Of a stretch of 64,000 nt of DNA, positions 8,636-16,718 are shown one piece after another. The position numbers and the translations under genes were made by a program. Under the pieces are notes generated by a model. That model worked only from the letters and a program-made list of their open reading frames with translations, was not told the origin of the DNA and ran no database searches. Source of the DNA: JAYOEY01 sp038120295 (GTDB lineage: Bacteria; Pseudomonadota; Alphaproteobacteria; MPNO01; UBA2964); contig JAYOLL010000002.1 of assembly GCA_038120295.1 (NCBI GenBank), forward strand, positions 62,001 through 126,000. Reading direction: 5' to 3'. Numbering within the stretch: the stretch's first letter is position 1; each line of letters starts with the position of its first letter.

Positions 8636-10009
8636 TTATTCGGCGGCGAGCGCCCTGCTGTTCCCCGCTTCGACTTGTTTAAGGGCGAAGAGATAATCCG
8701 GGTCGAGCTGCCACCGGGCGACGACCTTTTCGGCGGTTTCCGGCCTTACGCGGTCGAAGAATTTCATGGCGCCCGCGACCTCGCGCGGATCGACCGTCTT
8801 GTCGCCTGGGCGGGCGGAGCGGCTAAGAAGGAAGAGCGACCCGAAATCCGGCTTCTGCATGCCGATGGCGCGACAGGCAATGGCGAGGCCTTCGCCGCCC
8901 GGTTCGAAGATGATGCGTCGCACCAGCGTATCGCGGAGACCGGTTCTCCGGGCGAACATAGTTTCGAAAATCCGGATCTATCCCTTGCGCAGGGTCTGGA
9001 GCAGGAGTTGCGGCGTTATGGCGTTCCCTTCCGCGACGCGGGCGGCAAGCGCATCGGCGCGCTCGACAGGTTCCGGATCGATAGTTCCGACGGCATTCCT
9101 TCCAGCATCGCCCCCGAGCATGTCCTTTATCGTACCCTCAATATTCTGATCGAGAGTGGTCGGGTCTATCCTGTAATTGGTCACGATATGTTGCCGAAGC
9201 GCTGCCGACACCCACCAGTACATGCGCTTTGCAAGCTTGTCGCCCAGGTCGGGCCGGTTCAGAAGGGGGGTCTGGAACGCCTTGTTCGTCTTCGATTCGT
9301 TGACAAGGTACTCCATCGTATTGGCGGATATTTCCGCGGTTTCGTTCTCGATGAGGGTCCCGATGACTGCGGTGTTCCGCGTTTCGACGAGGGCGTCAGA
9401 GACCGCTTCGGATACGTTCCGCCTCATCGCGATGGCCAGCTGATGCTCCATCGTCCTATGCTGGATGATCTCGATGAGTTCCAGGTCCTGCAGCACGTCG
9501 CTCCTGAGCAGAATGCCGTGCGCGACCTCGATGTCGTCATTGGCGAGGATCGTTACCAGTTCGGGCGGCGCTCCCGTCGTTTCCGAAAGCCGGTCCGCAA
9601 GGGCCTTTCGTACCGATTTTTCGACGTCGTGAATAAGACGACGCAGAATATCCGTCATTAAATCGCGTTCTTCGGCCTTGAGGACGTTGTCGCCGTCGAA
9701 AAACAGATCGCCGACGATTTCGATCAGTCGTGTTCGACCGTCGGTTGATTTGTCTCTCGCGAGATCAAGAAGATATTGCGTGTCGATATCGGTCGCCACA
9801 GCGAAGCCTGGTATATGTTTGCCCCGGATCGAGCCCCTCAGCTCGCGTGCTTGCGGGCCAGCAAGCAGAACATGGCTTTGAGCTATTAAATATTGGTTAA
9901 CGCGCCGTAAAGATATTCCGGCGCCGTTTCCGGATTTCTCCGTAACCTTATCCGTCAACCTGCTGTTAACAGCAGGCGTATAGTGTCGAGACCGATCCCT
10001 GTTGTTCAT
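8636..10009 (-). pseudogene. DUF2336 domain protein interrupted by an in-frame amber codon
   Basis: A DUF2336-type protein is read from ATG 10009 for 343 residues, to LLLQTLRKG, and then meets TAG at 8978-8980. The same frame continues without break for about 114 more residues (IRIFETMFARRTGL, then EPGGEGLAIACRA and SRSARPGDKTVDPRE). That continuation is the conserved C-terminal part of the family. The family usually has glutamate after the LRxG motif, so one G-to-T change (GAG to TAG) explains the break. DUF2336 proteins are helical and of unknown function, found mainly in alphaproteobacteria. The break could be a real mutation, a base-call error, or readthrough. No ribosome site is obvious. 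Confidence 0.75.
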
Positions 10010-10265
10010 GGAGGCCGCTTATATACAGATCGTTCCCGGTAATGCGTTTTCCGCTTCGGTTTCCGGTTCAGCACCCGCCGGAGGCGCGCATCGCCCCACT
10101 CCTGAGGTTCAGACGCAGGCAGTACGACAGGCGGATCCGTCGACCGGCAGACAACGGGCCGATACGACGGCGCGCAGCGACAGCGCCAATCAGGTAGAGC
10201 GGCCGATTCCTGTCGAGCAGCGCGCGAATATGCCGCCCGGAAGCATCATCGACATTCGCGTCTGA
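10008..10265 (+). CDS. Small hypothetical protein
   Basis: This possible 85-residue protein starts at ATG 10008. Its start codon overlaps the divergent DUF2336 start in a shared CATG (10007-10010). It is rich in Ala, Pro, Gln, Arg and Ser with no membrane segment, and ends in MPPGSIIDIRV. I recognise no domain. Codon use looks acceptable, but there is no clear ribosome site upstream. The overlapping divergent starts mean that at least one of the two is probably mis-assigned or leaderless. Confidence 0.4.
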   Translation: MEAAYIQIVPGNAFSASVSGSAPAGGAHRPTPEVQTQAVRQADPSTGRQRADTTARSDSANQVERPIPVEQRANMPPGSIIDIRV

Positions 10266-10346
10266 TTTTCTTTTCCTTTCGCCTTCACTCGCCGCCTTTC
10301 CTCAACGTCGCTTGCACAATCGTACGTCGCGGGCGACCATGGCTTC

Positions 10347-10892
10347 ATGGTCGAGAGTCCTGCAAGGGGGCCGTCTGTCCGCGAGGTGCCGGAGGGCGAC
10401 AATATGGAGCGCCTCGTTTGCCGCGATTGCGGGTTTATCGCCTACGAGAATCCGAAAATCGTGGTCGGCGCGGTGGCGACATGGGAGGACCGGATTCTGC
10501 TTTGCCGCCGGGCCATTCAGCCGCGTCTTGGATTCTGGACCCTGCCGGCCGGTTATATGGAACTCAACGAAACCACGGCCGAAGGCGCCTGTCGTGAGGC
10601 CTGGGAAGAAGCGCGCGCCCGGCTCGACATAAAATCAATGCTGGCGGTCTACAATATTCCCCGGATCAGTCAGGTGCAGGTGATCTATCGCGCAGAACTG
10701 GTCTCGCCCGACGTGTCAGCCGGGCCGGAAAGCGAAGAGGTTGGGCTGTTCGACTGGGATGACATTCCGTGGGACGAGATCGCGTTCCCATCGGTGACCT
10801 GGGCGCTCAATCATTTTGCCGAAATCCGCCATCTCGACAGTTTTCCGGCTTTTTCGAACCCGCCCGGCGACCGGGGCGACATGACGGAGTAG
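10347..10892 (+). CDS. Nudix hydrolase with partial zinc ribbon
   Basis: This 181-residue Nudix hydrolase carries a near-canonical Nudix box beginning at G69 (G-x5-E75-x7-R83-E84-A-W-E87-E88), whose glutamates bind the catalytic metals. The usual glycine after the EE pair is replaced by arginine. Just before the domain is one zinc-ribbon knuckle, C25-R-D-C28, followed by the conserved YENPKIVVG. Related proteins have a second CxxC at the N-terminus. Here that place reads SPARG, so the zinc site is probably lost or the start lies elsewhere. Substrates in this group are typically nucleoside diphosphate derivatives or NADH-like compounds; this one is undetermined. Confidence 0.85.
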   Translation: MVESPARGPSVREVPEGDNMERLVCRDCGFIAYENPKIVVGAVATWEDRILLCRRAIQPRLGFWTLPAGYMELNETTAEGACREAWEEARARLDIKSMLAVYNIPRISQVQVIYRAELVSPDVSAGPESEEVGLFDWDDIPWDEIAFPSVTWALNHFAEIRHLDSFPAFSNPPGDRGDMTE

Positions 10893-10925
10893 ATACAGAC
10901 ATACTGTCGACAGGAACGCTTCCTC

Positions 10926-11536
10926 CTAAAACAGCATTTTGTATACGTTGCCGTCGCTGTCCTTTGCGACGCCAAAACCGTTCGCGGTTCCGCTACCCGT
11001 AACGAATTCCGCTTCAAGAGTTGTGCCCGACTGACAAAAGGATATGGCCTGCCCTTTGTTTGTGCCGGGCACGTTCGATACGGCCGTTCCGAATCCCGCA
11101 ATATGGCCGTACTGGGTGAAGAGTGAGACCGAGCCGGTCGTGACGACGATTCCAGCGGCTGAGGACCACTGGCCGGAACATTTCTCTCCGGAGGGCAATA
11201 CGACTTCAAACTTACCTGTATTGCGCTGTACGTCGTGGGCGGTCGCCGTGATGACTGGTTTCGGGTTTTTCTGNNNNNNNNNNNNNNNNNNNNNNNNNNN
11301 NNNNNNNNNNNNNNNNNNNNNNNNNNNNNNNNNNNNNNNNNNNNNNNNNNNNNNNNNNNNNNNNNNNNNNNNNTATTGCGCTGTACGTCGTGGGCGGTCG
11401 CCGTGATGACTGGTTTCGGGTTTTTCTGCGTGTAGGGCCCTTGGACCGGATAAAGCGTAACGGGAACGGACATGGCGCAGGCGGATGTCAGCATGGTCAA
11501 TCCCGCCACGCAGATGATACGCCCTGCCTTTTTCAT
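10926..11536 (-). CDS. Small putative lipoprotein, split by a scaffold gap
   Basis: ATG 11536 begins MKKAGRIICVAGLTMLTSAC, a signal peptide with a lipobox-like TSAC, so the mature protein is probably lipid-anchored. The coding sequence is broken by 100 N. The segment QKNPKPVITATAHDVQRN occurs on both sides of the N run. If the N run and one 55-base copy are removed, the remaining 456 bases give one unbroken frame of 151 residues ending YKMLF. The mature part has regular glycine-rich beta-like segments (GKFEVVLPSGEKCSG and GTTLEAEFVTGSG). I recognise no function. It is convergent with the Nudix gene. Confidence 0.65.
11219..11428. repeat. Scaffold gap flanked by identical 55-base contig ends
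   Basis: Bases 11219-11273 and 11374-11428 are identical over 55 bases and flank exactly 100 N (11274-11373). An exact overlap of this length at two contig ends is what a de Bruijn assembler with k of 55 leaves behind. Collapsing the copies restores the lipoprotein frame. This is an assembly artefact, not a biological repeat. Confidence 0.9.
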
Positions 11537-11625
11537 TTCCGGCTCTTTCTGCAATGAAGATGGAAGGAGCGTAAGGGCTATCCTGCACGGTTGCACGTTT
11601 TCCGTTCGGAGGCGGGCTGGAGTCG

Positions 11626-12555
11626 TCAGAGCCCCATCAGGTTTCGTGCGAAGTCGTCCGCATCGAACGGGCGCAGATCGTCGGCGCCTTCGCCGACGCC
11701 GATGGCGTGGACGGGCAGCCCGAACTTTTCCGCCAGCGCGACCAGCACGCCGCCATGGGCGGAGCCGTCGAGCTTGGTCAGCACCAGTCCGGTTACGTCG
11801 GTCATCTCCTTGAAGGTCTCGACCTGCGAATGCGCGTTCTGGCCGACCGTTGAATCCAGCACCAGCAGGCAGTCGTGCGGCGCCGTCTCGTCGAGCTTGC
11901 GGATGACGCGGATGATCTTCTGAAGCTCGCCCATCAGGTCCGTCCGGTTCTGCAGCCGGCCTGCCGTATCGATCATCAGTACGTCCGCGCCGGCGCGCTT
12001 TGCGGCCTCCAGCGCCTCGAAAGCGAGCCCCGCTGCGTCGGCGCCTGGCTGTCCTGATATGACCTGTGAACCGGTCCGTTCGCCCCAGATCTGGATCTGT
12101 TCGATGGCGGCGGCACGGAACGTGTCGCCCGCAGCCAGCATTACGGTTTTTCCTTCCGCTGTGAAGTGGCTCGCAAGCTTGCCGATGGTGGTCGTCTTGC
12201 CCGAGCCGTTGACGCCCGCGACAAGGACGACGTGCGGCTTGCGAGAAGCGTCGACCGTCAGCGGTACGGCGACCGGGCGCAGAATGTCGCCGATGATCCC
12301 GGCCAGCGCCGTACGGACCTCTTCGTCCGTGATCTCCTTGTCGAACCTGCCGTCGGCAAGCTGTGCGGTCAGTTTCGCCGCCGTTTCGACGCCGATATCC
12401 GCCATGATCAGCGCGTCTTCTAGATTCTGCAGAGTCTCCGCATCGAGCCGCTTTTTCGTAAGCGCGCCCGCGATGCCGTCCGTCAGCCGCTGCGACGTCC
12501 GGCTGAGGCCGCTCCGCAGCCGCGACAGCCAGCCTGTTTTTTGTTTGTCGCTCAT
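11626..12555 (-). CDS. ftsY: Signal recognition particle receptor FtsY
   Basis: This 309-residue SRP receptor GTPase pairs with Ffh (encoded at 16719) to deliver ribosomes to the inner membrane. It has the N domain, then the GTPase motifs GVNGSGKTTT, DTFRAAA, DTAGRLQN and TKLDGSAHGG. The long acidic membrane-targeting A domain of E. coli FtsY is absent; the protein begins directly with a short basic stretch (KTGWLSRLRSGLSRT), which may serve for membrane contact. The start codon overlaps the mtaB stop in ATGA, so it is translated as the last gene of dapF-mtaB-ftsY. The longer open frame upstream is mtaB read in another frame. Confidence 0.95.
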   Translation of the reverse strand: MSDKQKTGWLSRLRSGLSRTSQRLTDGIAGALTKKRLDAETLQNLEDALIMADIGVETAAKLTAQLADGRFDKEITDEEVRTALAGIIGDILRPVAVPLTVDASRKPHVVLVAGVNGSGKTTTIGKLASHFTAEGKTVMLAAGDTFRAAAIEQIQIWGERTGSQVISGQPGADAAGLAFEALEAAKRAGADVLMIDTAGRLQNRTDLMGELQKIIRVIRKLDETAPHDCLLVLDSTVGQNAHSQVETFKEMTDVTGLVLTKLDGSAHGGVLVALAEKFGLPVHAIGVGEGADDLRPFDADDFARNLMGL

Positions 12556-13802
12556 GCCGCCTCCGCCGTCAGGACGTCGCCGTCCTGTCCCGTCACACGC
12601 GCGGAAACCAGCGCGCCCGGTTCTGTGTCGTCCGTGAGTCGGACCGGCAGATAGCGTTCGCACCGGCCGATACTGTCTTTCTCTACCAGCACGCTCGCAG
12701 TTTCGCCGACGCGCGATTCCATGAGCCTGTTGAGCCGGTTGGCGCCGGCATCGCGCAGCCGTTTCGCCCTGGCCTTGCGGTCGGGAACGGGCACCTGCGG
12801 CATTTTTGCCGCCGGGGTTCCTTCGCGCGCCGAGTACGGGAACACGTGCAGGTGCGTCAGGTCGCATTCGTCGACGATAGCGAGCGTGTTCTCGAACATC
12901 GTCTCCGTTTCGGTCGGAAACCCGGCGATCAGGTCGGCGCCGAACACGGCGTCAGGCCGCACGGCCCTGATACGGTTGCAGACTGAGATGGCGTCGCCGC
13001 GCAGATGACGCCGCTTCATGCGCTTTAGGATCGTATCGTCGCCCGCCTGGAGGCTGAGATGGAAATAGGGGAGGAGCCGCGACTCCGTCGCGATCAGATC
13101 GAACAGGTCATTGTCCATCTCGACCGGATCGAGTGACGACAGACGCAGCCGGGCGAGTTCCGGCACCTGGTTCAGGAGCCGCCGCGCCAGCGAGCCTAGT
13201 GACGGAGTACCCGGAAGGTCTGCGCCGTAATCGGTGATATCGACACCGGTGAGCACGATCTCGCGAAAACCGTTCCCGACCAGAGTTCGCGCCTGCCGGA
13301 CGACCTCGCCGATCGGCACCGACCGGTTGGGCCCGCGCCCGAACGGAATGATACAGAAGGTGCAGCGATGATCGCAGCCCTGCTGGACCTGGACGAAGGC
13401 GCGGGCGCGCCCATCGAGCCCGCTGACCATATGGCTGGCCGTTTCGCGCACCGACATGATGTCGTTGACACGCACCTGCGGCCCGGCTTCATCCAGCTTC
13501 TCCCAGCTTTCCCGCGCCAGCTTTTCTTCATTGCCGAGCACCAGATCGACCTCGTCCATCCCGGCGAATTTCCCGGGCGCGATCTGTGCGGCGCAGCCGG
13601 TGACGATGATCTTCACAGCGGGCCGGTCGCGGCGCGCGCGACGGATCGCCTGGCGCGCCTGACGCTCAGCCTCCGCCGTTACCGCGCAGGTGTTGACGAC
13701 CACGACGTCATCGAGCGCCGCGGATCGGACGTGATCGCGGATGATCTCGGATTCGTAGGCATTCAGCCGGCAGCCGAAGGTCAGGATTTCCGGTGCGCTC
13801 AT
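12552..13802 (-). CDS. mtaB: tRNA t6A37 methylthiotransferase MtaB
   Basis: This 416-residue radical-SAM enzyme adds a methylthio group to N6-threonylcarbamoyladenosine 37 of tRNA. The N-terminal domain ligates a 4Fe-4S cluster through C11, C39 and C70. The radical-SAM cluster motif is C143-DHR-C147-TF-C150. A C-terminal TRAM-like region follows. The length is normal for the family. The start overlaps the dapF stop by four bases, and the stop overlaps the ftsY start likewise, showing tight translational coupling. Confidence 0.95.
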   Translation of the reverse strand: MSAPEILTFGCRLNAYESEIIRDHVRSAALDDVVVVNTCAVTAEAERQARQAIRRARRDRPAVKIIVTGCAAQIAPGKFAGMDEVDLVLGNEEKLARESWEKLDEAGPQVRVNDIMSVRETASHMVSGLDGRARAFVQVQQGCDHRCTFCIIPFGRGPNRSVPIGEVVRQARTLVGNGFREIVLTGVDITDYGADLPGTPSLGSLARRLLNQVPELARLRLSSLDPVEMDNDLFDLIATESRLLPYFHLSLQAGDDTILKRMKRRHLRGDAISVCNRIRAVRPDAVFGADLIAGFPTETETMFENTLAIVDECDLTHLHVFPYSAREGTPAAKMPQVPVPDRKARAKRLRDAGANRLNRLMESRVGETASVLVEKDSIGRCERYLPVRLTDDTEPGALVSARVTGQDGDVLTAEAA

Positions 13803-14644
13803 GACCGCGTCTCCAGCAGGGAGTCGTCGAAGGCGCCGGTAAAGCTGATCGCTGCCGGACCGGTCATCAGGACACGATCGTCATCGCGCCACTCTATGTT
13901 GAGCACGCCGCCATCCACGCGTACCTCGACCGATCTATCCGTCAGTTCCCGCCGCGCCGCAGCGACCGCAGCGGCGCACGCTCCGGTTCCGCAGGCCCAC
14001 GTCAGGCCGGCGCCGCGTTCCCACACCCGCAGCCGGATGACGCCCTTGTCGACAATCTGGGCAAAACCGATATTGGCGCGTTCCGGAAACAGCGCGTGAT
14101 GCTCCAGCACGGGGCCATGCCGTTCGACGTCGACGGAGTCCGCGTCGGTAACGAAAAATACGCAGTGTGGATTGCCCATGCTGACGCCGACCGGATCGCT
14201 CAGCGGGCCTTCAGCAGCCGACAGGTGCAGCGTGTCTTCTTCCTGCGACAACGGAATGTCCGCCCAGCCGAGTCGCGGCTCGCCCATATCTACCGTCACC
14301 AGGCCGTCTTCGGCGGTGCGTGCGCGCAAAGCGCCCGCGCCCGTTGCGATTGTATGCGCTGCGAGCCCGTCTTCGGCGGTCAGCAGCGCCGCGACGCAGC
14401 GGGTAGCATTGCCGCAGGCATCGACTTCGCTGCCATCGGCGTTCCAGATCCGCATGGAGATTTCTGCCCCGGCGGAAGCACCTGCAGCCCCGATTTCGAT
14501 GATCTGGTCGCACCCGACTCCGGTATGGCGGTCGGCGATTGCGCGCGCGCCTCCCTCCGTCAGGGCCAGAAGACCCCGGCGGTTGTCGATCACTACGAAA
14601 TCGTTCCCGAGTCCGTGCATCTTGGTGAATGCTATAGCGCTCAT
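13799..14644 (-). CDS. dapF: Diaminopimelate epimerase
   Basis: This 281-residue enzyme converts LL- to meso-diaminopimelate for lysine and peptidoglycan synthesis. The two catalytic cysteines lie in DACGNATRC (C77) and in WACGTGACAAA. The N-terminus MSAIAFTKMHGLGNDF is the family signature, which fixes the start at 14644; the longer open frame adds unrelated sequence. It is followed with a four-base overlap by mtaB. The asd gene, which makes the precursor of this branch, is also in the window at 25763. Confidence 0.96.
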   Translation of the reverse strand: MSAIAFTKMHGLGNDFVVIDNRRGLLALTEGGARAIADRHTGVGCDQIIEIGAAGASAGAEISMRIWNADGSEVDACGNATRCVAALLTAEDGLAAHTIATGAGALRARTAEDGLVTVDMGEPRLGWADIPLSQEEDTLHLSAAEGPLSDPVGVSMGNPHCVFFVTDADSVDVERHGPVLEHHALFPERANIGFAQIVDKGVIRLRVWERGAGLTWACGTGACAAAVAAARRELTDRSVEVRVDGGVLNIEWRDDDRVLMTGPAAISFTGAFDDSLLETRS

Positions 14645-14720
14645 AGGCGGTTTATAGGGGGACCGGGGCGCGACCGTCCACCGGTTATCGCCGATTAGAG
14701 ATCGACGGTTTCCGTTATGC

Positions 14721-15566
14721 CTACTCGTCGTCGATAACGCCGCGGAACCGGCGTTCGCCTTCGTCGCAGGGCGGAATCCAGCGTTTTCCTCCGGGACCCG
14801 TGGGCGGGCTCTGCACGCGCCCGTCAGACAGGACCGGGCCGGCGGACCGGTCTGCCGGCTGGAGTCCCGCGATTTCAAGGCTGAGCTTGCGGCGGATGGC
14901 GCGCCCGAAATCCTTGAACCCGTTGGCGACAACGACGAAAGAGCCGTGCCCGCCGATCACGCAATGCCGGTAATACAGGTCGAGATTGGGCATCGGCGTC
15001 CGGCCGAAATTTTGTCGGTCGTTCATGATGGCGAGTCCGTTGATGGTGATCCGCTTCGCCACCGCCTCGTCGCGTGAGGACGCGACGAGGCTGCCGGTAT
15101 TGTTGGGGCCATCGCCCGAAATATCGATGACCCGGCGGGTCGCCTCGTAGGGACTCGCCTCATGCAGCGCCACGGCGAAGTCAATTGCGCTGGAAATCGA
15201 TGTCCACGGCCCTCCGCCGATGGGCGCGGCAGCAAGTTCGTTGGCGAAGGCGTCCGCGCTTTCCTGACCATCGATCAGTTTCCAGTCGACTACCGGCACC
15301 TGCCATCGATCGCCCGCCCATTCGAAATAGGTCACGGCGGCGCGTCTCAGAATGCCCGAAGTGATGGCGCTGACGATGGCGGGATCCGACAGCGCGTCGA
15401 CATAGCCCTTGCGCTGTAACCGTGCCTCCTCCTCGTCGACGCTGCCCGATACATCGACCGCGAGTACGAGGGCGAGATCCACCGGCGTCGGGCGGGGCAG
15501 GGGCTGCGCGACCGCTGCCGCCGGCAGCACCAGCACGGAAACCAGAAATGCCCGGAAGGCTTTCAT
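14721..15566 (-). CDS. DUF1194 family secreted von Willebrand factor A-like protein
   Basis: This 281-residue protein has a signal peptide (about residues 1-20, ending AVAQP) and a von Willebrand factor A-like fold with the metal-site motif D38-V-S-G-S42. Other conserved parts are VTYFEWAG, RRVIDISGDGPNN and the RHCVIGGHGSFVV segment. This matches DUF1194, a periplasmic family of unknown role found mostly in alphaproteobacteria. It starts 15 bases after the phosphoesterase-like gene, and dapF begins 76 bases beyond its stop. All five genes on this strand may share a transcript. Confidence 0.82.
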   Translation of the reverse strand: MKAFRAFLVSVLVLPAAAVAQPLPRPTPVDLALVLAVDVSGSVDEEEARLQRKGYVDALSDPAIVSAITSGILRRAAVTYFEWAGDRWQVPVVDWKLIDGQESADAFANELAAAPIGGGPWTSISSAIDFAVALHEASPYEATRRVIDISGDGPNNTGSLVASSRDEAVAKRITINGLAIMNDRQNFGRTPMPNLDLYYRHCVIGGHGSFVVVANGFKDFGRAIRRKLSLEIAGLQPADRSAGPVLSDGRVQSPPTGPGGKRWIPPCDEGERRFRGVIDDE

Positions 15567-15581
15567 GTGACGACGTTCATG

Positions 15582-16409
15582 TCAGGTCTCCACCATGTCG
15601 TCGAGACCGCCGTCAGCGGTTATGCAGCCGGCCAGCAACGGTCCGCCGAACCCGCAACCGGCGTCGAGCGTTATCGTATGGTCTCCGGTCTGAACCCCGC
15701 GATGTTGCGGATCGAAGCCCCGTACCACCTTGCTGAAGGTCCGGTACGGTTCGGAAATCCCGTCAAACCCGCCGCTGCCCCACCAGAACACGTCGTCCTG
15801 GGCATCCAGCGGCAGGTCGGGCCGCAGTCCCCGGCTGACGAACAGCAATGTGTTTTCCCGGGTCAGCGCCGCATGCTTCAACGCGCTCAGCCATGCCTGG
15901 TGTCCAGATGCCTGAAAGGCGGAGCGAAGGTTCGAGGTCCAGCGGGTGATCGCCATCGTGCCGGTCCGGGCGGCGGTGCGCGCCTCGTCGGCGTCGCTGC
16001 CATAGGCTTCGAGAGTCGCACCGACGCCCTGATCAAGCATCCAGTCCAGAACCTCGCTTGGGTTTACCGCGAACTGCAACTGCAGCGTCTTCTGCCACAT
16101 TTCTTCCTGTGCGCCGCGCAGGATGGCGACGTCGAACACCAGCGCGTTGTGTTGAGCCAGTACGTACCGGCGAAACGCCATGATCTCGTCGATCACGGCG
16201 CCGATCTCCGGCCCGTGCCCCATCGCATTGCCGGAATAGACCACGCGGTCGCCCGGTTTCAGCTTCTCGCGCAGGGCCGAGTGAAGGCGGCGCAGGCGGT
16301 GGGCCTCGCCATGGATCGACGCAACGGCCCAGACGCGTTCGGCCTTGCGGAGAGACGCAAATACCGTCCCCTGTGGCGTTGTATCCCGTGTTCCGGCCCC
16401 TTTATCCAT
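15582..16409 (-). CDS. Degenerate calcineurin-like phosphoesterase family protein
   Basis: This 275-residue protein resembles PPP-type metallophosphoesterases in layout, but the metal-binding motifs are altered. The GDxHG motif reads A30-S-I-H33-G34, and the GDxxDRGP motif reads G60-N-A-M-G-H-G-P67. Two metal-ligating aspartates are therefore replaced (by S31 and N61). Later segments WWGSGGFDGISEPYRTF and the ending DAGCGFGGPL follow the family pattern, including the ITLDAGCGFGG end seen in serine/threonine phosphatase-like proteins. It may be catalytically inactive or use fewer metals; that is inference. It begins the strand run that leads through DUF1194 to dapF. Confidence 0.65.
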   Translation of the reverse strand: MDKGAGTRDTTPQGTVFASLRKAERVWAVASIHGEAHRLRRLHSALREKLKPGDRVVYSGNAMGHGPEIGAVIDEIMAFRRYVLAQHNALVFDVAILRGAQEEMWQKTLQLQFAVNPSEVLDWMLDQGVGATLEAYGSDADEARTAARTGTMAITRWTSNLRSAFQASGHQAWLSALKHAALTRENTLLFVSRGLRPDLPLDAQDDVFWWGSGGFDGISEPYRTFSKVVRGFDPQHRGVQTGDHTITLDAGCGFGGPLLAGCITADGGLDDMVET

Positions 16410-16491
16410 GGTGCGGATTAGGCCCCGAGACGGCTTGCAGCGTCAAGCAAACCGGGCGTGAGCAGCCGGATTTCATCAGGCAGCTTATTGC

Positions 16492-16520
16492 TTGACATCG
16501 GCGGTCCTGCACGACACATT
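16492..16520 (+). promoter_or_regulatory. Possible sigma-70 promoter for ffh
   Basis: TTGACA at 16492-16497 matches the consensus -35 box fully. A 17-base spacer then leads to CACATT at 16515-16520, which matches the -10 box at only three of six positions. It lies about 200 bases upstream of ffh, on the far side of the palindrome. Confidence 0.3.
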
Positions 16521-16628
16521 CCCGGCCATCCCGAGGCCAGTTAACGGTTTCGCGCCCCAGGGTGTCCATCGGTCCGCGAGTTTCGCGCACCGGTGTTTTT
16601 TGCGTTGCGTTTTTTTTGAACGGCGCCG

Positions 16629-16692
16629 GCCCTCTCCCCCACCCGGCCACCCAACAGGATCATCCCGTGGGTGGCCGGGTGGGGGAGAGGGC
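16629..16692. repeat. Dispersed palindromic element, copy 1
   Basis: Two perfectly complementary 25-base arms (16629-16653 and 16668-16692) flank a 14-base loop. The arms begin GCCCTCTCCCCCACCCGG. The same arm sequence recurs at 46057-46127 with a different loop. Here the hairpin sits in the leader of ffh, with its right arm ending 26 bases before the start codon, so it could affect ffh expression. The behaviour resembles REP-type palindromes, but no transposase is nearby. Confidence 0.85.
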
Positions 16693-16718
16693 TGGAGCAG
16701 TACCTGATTACGAGCCAT

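Larger units (their letters stand above)
16410..16718. other. Intergenic region between the divergent phosphoesterase-like gene and ffh
   Basis: These 309 bases contain no convincing gene. They hold a possible sigma-70 promoter pointing to ffh and the palindromic element described separately. A T-run (16610-16618) lies just ahead of the palindrome. The small open frames here are read through the palindrome and look spurious. Confidence 0.6.

Noticed and set aside
8636..8959. Separate 107-residue gene downstream of DUF2336
   Set aside because: It is in the same frame as DUF2336 and carries that family's C-terminus; it is a continuation after an amber codon.
11044..11435. Open frames bridging the 100-N run
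   Set aside because: They exist only because N codons are read as open; collapsing the duplicate ends removes them.
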